In this document: in pieces, positions 1 through 6,099 of the stretch | Position numbering within the stretch: the first letter of the stretch is position 1 | How the letters are laid out: each line of letters starts with the position of its first letter | Source: Bacteroidota bacterium | GTDB lineage: Bacteria; Bacteroidota; Ignavibacteria; SZUA-365; JAADGX01 | Direction: 5' to 3' | NCBI GenBank assembly: GCA_027021285.1 | Contig: JALUUP010000493.1 | Location: forward strand, 1 to 6,099 | DNA length: 6,099 nt | The notes under the pieces: generated by a model | The model's database searches: none | The model's input: only the letters and a program-made list of their open reading frames with translations | What the model was told of the DNA's origin: nothing | Position numbers and translations under genes: made by a program

Positions 1-1299
1 CCACAATTCCTTTCCATCGACATCGTAGATGCGCATCGTCATGACCCGGTTTTTCCTGGGCCCGGTCACTTCCAGGATGGCGAAATTCTGTTCCCCAACC
101 AGTGTTCCCGGAACGCGCAAGTAATTGGCCTCCTTGCTTGCATCGTGCGAGCCCGAGGTCAAGGGAGAAACCGTGAGGTCGTACAAGGTGTAGCTGTTTG
201 CCCGCGGGAGAGCGGTCAATTCCGTATGATGCCGGTCTCCCGTCAGGAAGAGCACGCCTCGCACCCCTTCCTTCGAGATCGCCTCGAGGAGGCGGTTCCG
301 CTCTTCCGCGTATGTGGCGTAGTTCTCGTACTTGGCGACGGGATTCAAGACCTGCCCGCCGATGGCAATGATCTTGAACGTGGCCTGGCTGGAAACCAGG
401 GCGTTGATCAACCATTCGAGTTGTTCCTCGCCAAGAATGGTGCGCGGACCCGTCCGGCGGCGGTTCGGCGTCCGGTAGTACCTGTCGTCGAGAAGAAAAA
501 ACTGGACGTCGCTCCATTGAAACGTGGTCGTGATCCCGGGTTTTCCATTCACACCAAACGAGGGATTTCCCCAAAACAACTTGAACGCCTTCAGGGTCAT
601 GTCCTTGTTCCACAATCCCCGGTCGCTGTTGTTCGGGCCGAAGTCGTGGTCGTCCCAGATGGCGTAATTGTGAACCAATCCGAGGAGAGGCTGCATTTCC
701 GGGATCGACCGGTCGTGTGTGTAACGATAGGTGATCCCCGTCCAGGTATTCCAATCCGGTTCCCGCAGGTACACGTTGTCGCCGAGCCACAACATCATAT
801 CCGGACGCTTTTCGTACATGCTGGTGAAAATCTTGTAATCACCGCCGTACGGTTTGCCGGGACGGTCATACGGACGATCGTTAATGTAGGCGCAACTGCC
901 GACCGCGATTTTCACCGGAGGCGGGTCCGTGCGCCACTGCCACAGAACCTGCGTCTGGAACTTCAACGGATACGGGCGTTCAACCAGGTTTCCGTTGATA
1001 TAGAGTTCGTACTCGTACCGCTTGCCCGGCTCGACCGTATCGGCGACAAGCTTTGCCGTAAACGCTTCTTCCTTCCGGGTCTTGACTCGATCGGTAACGT
1101 GAAATTCTCCGGGATTTCCCGCTTCCCAGTACCGGATATGAACTTCCGCGGGCTCTTTTGTTTGCACCCAGAGGAGAACTTCTCTCATCTCCGAGAAGCA
1201 TACCATTGGACCGCACTGGAGCAGATCCGGTTGAGCCGAAGCCACTACCCCGGTGGCCGACAGGAGACAGAGCAGGTAGAGAATGCGCTTGATGTTCAT
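1..1299 (-). CDS. Secreted PhoD-like phosphatase (alkaline phosphatase D family), 3' end outside window
   Basis: A metallophosphoesterase of the PhoD-like family, probably hydrolysing phosphate mono- or diesters outside the cytoplasm; the substrate is not known. The 433 visible codons are open and in frame to the window edge, so the C-terminus is missing. Residues 1-22 form a signal peptide (MNIKR, hydrophobic core, ASA before Q23), which fixes the start. Residues 23-125 look like the small beta-sandwich (PhoD_N/Fn3-like) domain. The catalytic domain then shows the family's blocks: GSCAY (134-138), WLGDNVY (171-177), IWDDHDFGPN (214-223), LLDDRYYRTP (269-278) and LTGDRHHTEL (352-361). By family analogy D174, N175, D217, H218, H357 and H358 include the metal ligands. 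The visible end (RIYDVDGKELW) is close to a normal C-terminus, so few residues should be missing. There is no Shine-Dalgarno in the 45-base gap after the CBS gene. The family call is firm; the substrate is open. Confidence 0.93.
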   Translation of the reverse strand, partial: MNIKRILYLLCLLSATGVVASAQPDLLQCGPMVCFSEMREVLLWVQTKEPAEVHIRYWEAGNPGEFHVTDRVKTRKEEAFTAKLVADTVEPGKRYEYELYINGNLVERPYPLKFQTQVLWQWRTDPPPVKIAVGSCAYINDRPYDRPGKPYGGDYKIFTSMYEKRPDMMLWLGDNVYLREPDWNTWTGITYRYTHDRSIPEMQPLLGLVHNYAIWDDHDFGPNNSDRGLWNKDMTLKAFKLFWGNPSFGVNGKPGITTTFQWSDVQFFLLDDRYYRTPNRRRTGPRTILGEEQLEWLINALVSSQATFKIIAIGGQVLNPVAKYENYATYAEERNRLLEAISKEGVRGVLFLTGDRHHTELTALPRANSYTLYDLTVSPLTSGSHDASKEANYLRVPGTLVGEQNFAILEVTGPRKNRVMTMRIYDVDGKELW

Positions 1300-1310
1300 G
1301 GACGATTGGT

Positions 1311-1340
1311 ACAATTGTGAAAAGAAATGTGAAACGTTTC
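1311..1340. promoter_or_regulatory. Two perfect palindromes in the gap before the phosphatase gene (possible operator)
   Basis: The 45-base gap between the CBS gene stop and the phosphatase start holds ACAATTGT (1311-1318) and GAAACGTTTC (1331-1340), both perfect dyads. The second has the CG-centred form seen in LacI-family operators. GTGAAA occurs twice, at 1317 and 1329. No regulator is visible in the window and I see no convincing -35/-10 pair here, so the role is conjecture. Confidence 0.25.
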
Positions 1341-1344
1341 GAAT

Positions 1345-2382
1345 CTATTCTTCTTTGCGAAGGTTTTTCATCTCGCTCTGCGTACGCGCTTTTACGCGCA
1401 GGTCCACGTCGCGGTCGAACTCGTCCACGATTTCACCGACCACGACTTCAAGAACGTCTTCGAGCGACACGACCCCGGCGGTACCGCCGTATTCATCAAC
1501 GACGACCGCCAGGTGCTCGCGGTCTTTCTGAAACAAGGTCAGAAGATCGGCGGCCTTCGCCGTTTCCGGCACAAACGAGAGCTCCTTTTGCAGAGACCGG
1601 ATGGGCATATCTCCCTTCCCTTCGATGCTTGCAAACAGGATATCCCTGAGGTACACTACACCGATGATGTCATCCATGTCGTCCCGGTACAACGGGATGC
1701 GACTATAGGGTTTGTCCCGCACCTGTTCCAGGGCGTCCTTGATCAGGGTCTCCGCCTGGAAGGCGAATACCACGGTTCTGGGGGTCATGATCTGGGAGGC
1801 CGTGGTATCGTTCAGGCTGAAGATGCGGGAAATCAACCGCAACTCGTGTTCATCGATGTTGCCCCGGAGCTTCCCAAGGCGCGTGAGAAACGTAATATCA
1901 TCTTCGGTGATGGCCGGTTGGATCGTTTCTCCCTTGGTCAGGGGACGAAGGATGAAATCGATAACATAGATCAGCGGTTGCAACAGGATTGTAAGGTTCA
2001 GAACCGTGCGGGCGAAGAACAGGGATACTTTCAGGGCGTTACGCTCGCCGATCGTCTTGGGAGTGATTTCGGCGAAGAGAATGATCATAAACGTCAACAC
2101 ACCGGAGAATATCCCGATACCGACGGAATCAAACACGCGTTGCGAGAGAAGCCCGATGAGAAAAGCGCCGCCGATGTTGGAGATGTTGTTGAGAATGACG
2201 ATGGCTGAAATCGACCGGTGAATATCCTGTTTAATCTTAAGCAACGTCTTTGCCTTGCGTAATCCTTCGTCCGCCAGCTTTTCCACAGCGTGCTCGGAAG
2301 TGGAAAAAAGCGCGGCTTCCACGAAGGAAGAAAGGAAGGAAAGGACAAGAACAACCGCCGTGATGATGATCAGCATTTCCAT
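1345..2382 (-). CDS. CNNM/CorC/HlyC-family membrane protein (DUF21 plus CBS pair), lacking the C-terminal CorC_HlyC domain
   Basis: An integral inner-membrane protein of the group linked to Mg2+/Co2+ (and in some members Na+) transport or its regulation. In this family the CBS pair is a cytosolic nucleotide sensor. The 345 residues begin with a DUF21/CNNM region: hydrophobic segments near 4-26, 58-80, 88-108 and 122-147, with the signatures NNISN (65-69) and AEITPKTIGE (104-113). The CBS pair follows: IMTPR (198-202) opens the first, and VVVDEYGGTAGVVSLEDVLE (293-312) then EIVDEFD (317-323) mark the second. The protein stops after a charged tail (324-345), where full-length family members of about 420-440 residues carry a further CorC_HlyC domain. 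The stop is a clean TAG and the frame is intact. The start ATG has GGTGA four bases upstream; a second ATG lies two codons in. The old name 'hemolysin' should not be read as toxin activity. The ion carried cannot be told from sequence. Confidence 0.93.
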   Translation of the reverse strand: MEMLIIITAVVLVLSFLSSFVEAALFSTSEHAVEKLADEGLRKAKTLLKIKQDIHRSISAIVILNNISNIGGAFLIGLLSQRVFDSVGIGIFSGVLTFMIILFAEITPKTIGERNALKVSLFFARTVLNLTILLQPLIYVIDFILRPLTKGETIQPAITEDDITFLTRLGKLRGNIDEHELRLISRIFSLNDTTASQIMTPRTVVFAFQAETLIKDALEQVRDKPYSRIPLYRDDMDDIIGVVYLRDILFASIEGKGDMPIRSLQKELSFVPETAKAADLLTLFQKDREHLAVVVDEYGGTAGVVSLEDVLEVVVGEIVDEFDRDVDLRVKARTQSEMKNLRKEE

Positions 2383-2430
2383 GATGTCACCACGCTCGTT
2401 TGTTGTTCGATGTAGATGAAGGATCGTCCA

Positions 2431-2649
2431 TCAGGCCGAGGATTCCCGTGGAGAGGATTTATTCGTGAACAGGCAGCGCGCATGCTTGGGATGGAACGCC
2501 CGGGCTTTGCGACACCAAACCGCCACTTCGCGCCTGCAAGCGCCCGCTGCGTCAGGGTCTCCGAAATCGGCATACCGGCAAGAAAAATCACAGAAGAGGG
2601 GAAAATTTTCCTTCTCTTTGCCGACTTGCTGTTTTGTTTTCTTCGTCAA
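2431..2649 (-). CDS. Small cysteine-rich protein of unknown function, TTG start, possible metal-binding
   Basis: I do not recognise a named family with certainty. The 72-residue ORF sits between the O-antigen ligase gene (120 bases upstream) and the CBS gene (48 bases downstream), on the same strand. Its first 14 residues are Lys/Gln-rich (TKKTKQQVGKEKE). It then has five cysteines, C20-x3-C24-x13-C38-x7-C46-x12-C59, with histidines H53 and H56 near the last. The core reads FCDFSCRYADF, then GACRREVAVWC, then FHPKHARCLF. Such spacing suggests a zinc- or iron-sulfur-binding knuckle or a disulfide-rich fold. It has no signal peptide or membrane segment, so a cytoplasmic metal site is the more likely reading. 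The start is forced: an in-frame TGA lies 18 bases upstream of the TTG, no ATG or GTG lies nearby, and AGGTGA sits four bases before it. Third positions are mostly G or C, as in its neighbours. It could still be a chance ORF. Confidence 0.6.
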   Translation of the reverse strand: MTKKTKQQVGKEKENFPLFCDFSCRYADFGDPDAAGACRREVAVWCRKARAFHPKHARCLFTNKSSPRESSA

Positions 2650-2653
2650 TGTA

Positions 2654-2659
2654 TCACCT
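2654..2659 (-). promoter_or_regulatory. Ribosome binding site deciding the TTG start at 2649
   Basis: Reading the minus strand, AGGTGA is followed by TACA and then TTG. This is the clearest Shine-Dalgarno match in the window and the main reason for accepting a non-ATG start for the small cysteine-rich ORF. Confidence 0.5.
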
Positions 2660-2769
2660 GCATTTCAACTCGTATCGCAACTGTGGCGGAAAACATTCTC
2701 CCATGTTAAATTGAGACGATTCATAATAGAAAACAACTTCACGCATCGCCTTTGCTTTGCCGTCATTAC

Positions 2770-3978
2770 TCATGATCCGGATTCTTTCATTCTTCCCGCG
2801 ATCACGCACAACCCCACCGTCGTCCACAGGAGAACGAGTATCTCGTGATCTCCGAAGTTATATTCCGCCAGGCCCGCAACCAGGAACCCGATAAATGCCG
2901 CCAGGGCGCCAAGGGCAATCGTACCGCGAGTATCCCGCCGGAAGCGACGCCAGAGATTCCATTCCATTTTTCCGATCATGAAGAACATGAAAAGCACCGC
3001 GGCCGCCCCCAGCGCGCCGTGCGTCGCCAGGATATGAACGTAGGTGTTATGCAAGTGGCATCCTTCGGCCGGGTCCTTTGGGTGGGGAACGTACCGCCGA
3101 TAGATCTCGCACATGTGCGCATCGCCCACGCCTGTCAAGGGATAATCCATCCATATCTGGAACCCCGTCCGAATCATGCGAATCCGGCTCATGTTGCTGC
3201 CCACCGTCGCGGTTTCCTGCGCCGCTTCCGTCGAGGTCGTGAACATGTGGGTCACGCGTTCCATGAGCTTGGGTGGCGCGGCAAGGAAGAACACCAGCAG
3301 GATCGCGGCCAGCACGGCAATGGCGCTCCGGTATTCGAGGATACCGATCACCACCAGCCCAACGAGGAAGCCCAGCCAGGCGCTGCGGGTCTCGGTGAGA
3401 ACCAGGGAAAACACGATGGGAAGAAGCCCGGCAAGCCAACCCGACCGCTCACGGACGGACATTCCCGGTTTCAATGCCAGCGGAATAAACAGCAGGAGCA
3501 GCATCATTTTCATCCCGGCCGACGTCATGTAATGCTGGAAAATCGCGAGGCGGTCCTGGGCTTCGAGATAGAACAGGATAATCTCGATGATGGAAAAGAC
3601 CGCGGCCGCCAGCAAAAGCACGCGCAGAAAACGAAGAACCGTTGCCTTGTCCGGGAAAGCAACCGGGATGAAATACACGACGGCGATTAAAAGCACGCGG
3701 CGGGAATTGTGAAAGGCTTCGCCGGGATAGAGCGCAAAGATGCACATGAGCAACACGGCCAGGAGATACAGCGCGAACGACAGCTCCAGGCCGGTCCGCG
3801 CGATGATGTCTCGATCCCGGTAGGCCATGGCCAGAAAGAGCACGCAGGCAACCGCGAAGGCAATCGAGGACAGGGCGATCGACACCAGCATGCCCGCCAC
3901 CTGGACCGCTACCGCCACGGCAAAAGCGCGCCGGAGCCAGGAAGGAACGGATGTTGAATCTGCTGCGATTTCAGTCAT
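2770..3978 (-). CDS. O-antigen ligase / Wzy_C-type polytopic membrane protein
   Basis: A GT-C-like inner-membrane glycosyltransferase of the Wzy_C (O-antigen ligase/polymerase) superfamily. WaaL members transfer undecaprenyl-linked O-antigen to lipid A-core in the periplasm; Wzy members polymerise repeat units, and sequence alone does not separate the two. The 402 residues are mostly hydrophobic, with about ten to twelve membrane segments between 15 and 395. The family's blocks are present: TETRSAW (195-201, with the conserved Arg at 198), a long periplasmic loop (about 236-325) containing SRIRMIRTGFQIW (264-276), YPLTGVGDAH (279-288) and HLHNTYVHILATHG (308-321), where H310 or H308 matches the catalytic His region, and a C-terminal AGLAEYNFGDHE (368-379). 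Length is normal. A TAA directly before the ATG rules out a longer in-frame start. No Shine-Dalgarno is visible; the leader is AT-rich. Lying 84 bases after an MsbA-type exporter favours a ligase role in LPS assembly. Confidence 0.92.
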   Translation of the reverse strand: MTEIAADSTSVPSWLRRAFAVAVAVQVAGMLVSIALSSIAFAVACVLFLAMAYRDRDIIARTGLELSFALYLLAVLLMCIFALYPGEAFHNSRRVLLIAVVYFIPVAFPDKATVLRFLRVLLLAAAVFSIIEIILFYLEAQDRLAIFQHYMTSAGMKMMLLLLFIPLALKPGMSVRERSGWLAGLLPIVFSLVLTETRSAWLGFLVGLVVIGILEYRSAIAVLAAILLVFFLAAPPKLMERVTHMFTTSTEAAQETATVGSNMSRIRMIRTGFQIWMDYPLTGVGDAHMCEIYRRYVPHPKDPAEGCHLHNTYVHILATHGALGAAAVLFMFFMIGKMEWNLWRRFRRDTRGTIALGALAAFIGFLVAGLAEYNFGDHEILVLLWTTVGLCVIAGRMKESGS

Positions 3979-4036
3979 TTATAAAGATGATCATTACCTG
4001 CTAAACCGGCTTCCGGAGGATACCCGGCATGATGGA

Positions 4037-4053
4037 GTGAAATGTATTTTCAC
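4037..4053. repeat. Short inverted repeat in the exporter-ligase gap
   Basis: GTGAAA and TTTCAC flank a five-base spacer, giving a perfect 6-bp dyad ten bases past the exporter's stop codon. It has no T-tract after it on the minus strand and is too weak for an intrinsic terminator. It could be a protein-binding half-site pair or chance. Confidence 0.3.
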
Positions 4054-4062
4054 AGTAGGCCA

Positions 4063-5919
4063 TCACGTTCTTGAAAACTGCATATCATGGAGACGTCTGT
4101 ATAGGCCGTCGGTTTTTTTCATCAATTCCTCGTGCCGACCGGTCTCGACGATTCTACCCCTGTCCAACACGTAGATCCTGTCAGCGCGCCGGATGGTGGA
4201 GAGCCGGTGCGCAATAACAACACTCGTTCTTCCCTGCATAAGGTTTTCGATCGCTTCCTGGACAAGTTGTTCGGATTCCGTATCCAGAGAACTGGTTGCT
4301 TCATCCAGAATGAGGATCGGCGGATTCTTCAGTATCGCCCGTGCGATGGAAATGCGCTGGCGCTCCCCGCCTGAAATCTTTACGCCCCGGTCGCCGATAA
4401 CAGTATCGTAGCCCTTGGGAAAGGCGGTGATGAAGTCGTGGGCGTTGGCCGCCCGCGCAGCCCGCTCCAGTTCTTCCTGCGAGATATCCGTGATCCCATA
4501 CGCGATGTTGTTGCGCACCGTGTCATTGAAAAGGATTGTTTCTTGCGTGACGATACCCATTTGGCTACGCAGCGAGTCGATACGTATCTGCCGCACATCC
4601 ATCCCATCGATCGTGATGGAGCCTTTGACGACGTCGTAGAAACGCGGGATGAGATCAACGAGCGTTGATTTCCCCGCCCCGCTGGGCCCGACGATTGCCA
4701 CGACCTCGCCCACCTTGATAACCATGTTGATCTCCCGAAGAACGTAATCACTCGTGTCGTACTTGAAAGCCACGTCGTGAAATTCAATACTGTCCCGGAA
4801 GGTTTTCAACTCAACAGCATCAGGCGCGTCCATAATGCGGGGCTGAATATCAAGGAGCTCGAAGACGCGCTTCGCGCCCGCCATTCCTTCACCGAGGCTG
4901 CCGAACATCTGCCCGAAAAACTTCATCGGCTGAAGCATCTGCAGCATGGCAAAGATGTACGCCACGAAAACCCCCGGGGGAATGCCGGAATTGCCCGAAA
5001 AGATGAGCGATCCCATGAACCACAGGATAACAACGACCACCAGCACGCTTATGAACTCCGTCAGCGGCGAGCTCAGCTCCCGCCTGCGCACGATGCGCAC
5101 GAACGTCCGGTAATATCGCTCGTTGAAAGCCTTGAACTTGTTTATCTCGAATTTCTCCATGCAGAACGCTTTGACGATCCGCATTCCGGCAAGGGTTTCG
5201 TCCAGGATGGCCGTGAGGTCGGCCATGGTTTCCTGAAGACGGGTGCTTTCGCGTTTCAGGTAATCGGCGATACGCGCCAACATCAAGCCGGTGAGAGGAA
5301 TAACCAGGATAACGATGAGCGTGAGCTGCCAGTTGACGATGAAGAGAAATGCCAGGTAGAAAAGAATCTGGGGCGGATCTCGAAACAAGCTGTTGATGAC
5401 GGCGATAACGGTGTCGTTGACGATCCTCACATCGTTGGTAATGCGGGACATCAGAGTTCCTTTGCGCGCTTCCGTGAAATAGGAAAGCGAGAGGCGATGA
5501 AGATGCTCGTAAAGGTCCCGGCGCAGGTCGCGGATAATTCCCTGTTCCGCCGTGGCCATGACATATGTCTGAAGGTACCGGAAGAAATTCTTGAAGAAGA
5601 AACTGCCCAGGATAAGAAGGCATATGTACCGAAGCGCATCGAGCCGCGGCATGGAGTTGATCCAGTTGTTCATGTACGCGAGGGCAGCTTCCTTGAAATT
5701 GTTCAACGTCACCGGGTCCGGAACAGGAGTCGCCGCGGCGGGTACGGCGGTGAAGAGAACATTGATGAGCGGGATGACGAGCACCACCGCCACCATGTTG
5801 AAGATGACGAACAGCATCATGAAAAACGACGCGACGCCAAGATGGAGGCGGTAGGGAAAAATATACCGTGTGATTCGCCAAAAAGATTTCATTAGCCGAG
5901 CTTTGCGCTCATCATGCAT
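4063..5919 (-). CDS. msbA: MsbA-type ABC exporter (fused membrane and ATPase domains), probable lipid A/lipid flippase
   Basis: A half-transporter that should work as a homodimer in the inner membrane, using ATP to flip a lipid or lipid-linked glycan to the periplasmic leaflet. Residues 23-345 are a type-1 exporter membrane domain with segments near 25-54, 97-118, 172-195, 198-217, 285-307 and 313-330, plus coupling-helix signatures such as SYFTEARKGTLMSRITNDV (146-164). The ATPase domain (about 378-615) is complete: Walker A GPSGAGKST (411-419), Q-loop Q459, signature ISGGERQR (515-522), Walker B ILILDE (535-540, catalytic E540), D-loop SSLD (543-546) and switch H571. The TM1-TM2 loop (57-95) is longish, with an Ala/Pro-rich stretch. 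The start is uncertain: the ATG at 5919 or the in-frame ATG at 5892 (MKSFWRITRYIF), neither with a Shine-Dalgarno; in-frame stops lie 39-45 bases before the first. MsbA is inferred from the neighbouring Wzy_C gene; another lipid or glycan substrate is possible. Confidence 0.94.
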   Translation of the reverse strand: MHDERKARLMKSFWRITRYIFPYRLHLGVASFFMMLFVIFNMVAVVLVIPLINVLFTAVPAAATPVPDPVTLNNFKEAALAYMNNWINSMPRLDALRYICLLILGSFFFKNFFRYLQTYVMATAEQGIIRDLRRDLYEHLHRLSLSYFTEARKGTLMSRITNDVRIVNDTVIAVINSLFRDPPQILFYLAFLFIVNWQLTLIVILVIPLTGLMLARIADYLKRESTRLQETMADLTAILDETLAGMRIVKAFCMEKFEINKFKAFNERYYRTFVRIVRRRELSSPLTEFISVLVVVVILWFMGSLIFSGNSGIPPGVFVAYIFAMLQMLQPMKFFGQMFGSLGEGMAGAKRVFELLDIQPRIMDAPDAVELKTFRDSIEFHDVAFKYDTSDYVLREINMVIKVGEVVAIVGPSGAGKSTLVDLIPRFYDVVKGSITIDGMDVRQIRIDSLRSQMGIVTQETILFNDTVRNNIAYGITDISQEELERAARAANAHDFITAFPKGYDTVIGDRGVKISGGERQRISIARAILKNPPILILDEATSSLDTESEQLVQEAIENLMQGRTSVVIAHRLSTIRRADRIYVLDRGRIVETGRHEELMKKTDGLYRRLHDMQFSRT

Positions 5920-6057
5920 GAAGAGCGCTACGCAAGATACAAAGTACCTTTTTATTATTCATCATGAGACGCGCCGGCCCGCCCCGCATTTTCTTTCTTT
6001 CGTCGTCATCATTCCAATAAGGCGAATTTTTGCACTTCACCGGCGAGCTTTTTCTCA

Positions 6058-6085
6058 TTGAAAAACCAAAAAATACCTGTATAAT
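6058..6085 (+). promoter_or_regulatory. Sigma70-like promoter pointing out of the window to the right
   Basis: TTGAAA (6058-6063) and a perfect TATAAT (6080-6085) are separated by 16 bases of A-rich sequence. Transcription would start near 6092 and run rightwards, divergent from the exporter gene. No coding start is visible before the window ends at 6099, so the product is outside. An imperfect dyad (TGTA-TAA-TACA) overlaps the -10 box. Confidence 0.55.
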
Positions 6086-6099
6086 ACAAGGTTGTGATT

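Noticed and set aside
145..1320. 391-residue plus-strand ORF
   Set aside because: It is antisense to the PhoD-like gene, whose catalytic motifs are all in frame on the minus strand; the plus-strand translation has no recognisable domain.
2419..2580. Possible structured RNA (6S-like or SRP-like) in the GC-rich part of the gap
   Set aside because: Minus-strand segments GCCGA/TCGGC and GGAGA/TCTCC can pair across the region, but with several internal loops and without conserved 6S, SRP, tmRNA or RNase P signatures. A coding explanation fits better.
2370..2591. 73-residue minus-strand ORF with an ATG start, overlapping the CBS gene start
   Set aside because: It competes with the cysteine-rich ORF in another frame, lacks a good ribosome site and shows no motif pattern. 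The other frame is more protein-like.
2585..2620. GGAAAATTTTCC palindrome (2600-2611) followed on the minus strand by a short T-run, as a terminator for the ligase gene
   Set aside because: The stem is broken by a bulge, the T-run is short and displaced, and the site falls inside the probable small CDS.
2692..2707. AACAT-loop-ATGTT hairpin between the ligase gene and the small ORF
   Set aside because: The 5-bp AT-rich stem lacks a proper T-tract and is too weak to call a terminator.
2416..2709. 97-residue plus-strand ORF
   Set aside because: It has no ribosome site and no recognisable motif, and it is antisense to the better-supported small ORF.
4777..5895. 372-residue plus-strand ORF, and similar plus-strand ORFs at 1513-2208 and 2845-3690
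   Set aside because: All lie opposite well-supported minus-strand genes. Their translations are rich in His, Arg, Asp, Glu and Gln, the usual product of reading membrane-protein genes backwards.
5912..6058. 48-residue minus-strand ORF overlapping the exporter start
   Set aside because: It has no ribosome site, no recognisable motif and basic low-complexity content; it is more likely leader sequence.

Overview
The window reads as part of a Gram-negative chromosome. All recognisable genes lie on the minus strand, so the biological order runs from the right edge to the left: an MsbA-type ABC exporter (5919-4063), an O-antigen ligase/polymerase-like membrane protein (3978-2770), a small cysteine-rich protein with a TTG start (2649-2431), a DUF21/CBS membrane protein of the CorC/HlyC/CNNM group (2382-1345), and a secreted PhoD-like phosphatase whose 3' end leaves the window (1299-1). 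Gaps of 84, 120, 48 and 45 bases separate them. One co-transcribed block is possible but not proven, and I found no convincing terminator inside it.

The right half is about the outer envelope. The MsbA-type exporter would flip a lipid-linked substrate, most likely lipid A-core, across the inner membrane. The Wzy_C-type protein is of the class that joins O-antigen to lipid A-core, or polymerises glycans, on the periplasmic face. Both imply an organism with lipopolysaccharide or a similar glycolipid. The left half holds a probable divalent-cation transport or regulatory protein that lacks the usual C-terminal domain, and an exported phosphoesterase. These two have no obvious metabolic link to the first pair.

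Organism: base composition is moderate. Most starts lack a clear Shine-Dalgarno sequence, and the PhoD-like protein resembles versions I associate with Bacteroidota and relatives. This weakly suggests an FCB-type or uncultured lineage, but I cannot place it. The right edge (6058-6085) carries a strong sigma70-like promoter pointing right, out of the window, so a divergent gene or RNA probably starts just beyond it.

Nothing here looks like a mobile element, CRISPR array, tRNA, rRNA or defence island. The least ordinary item is the small cysteine-rich ORF filling what would otherwise be a 387-base gap.
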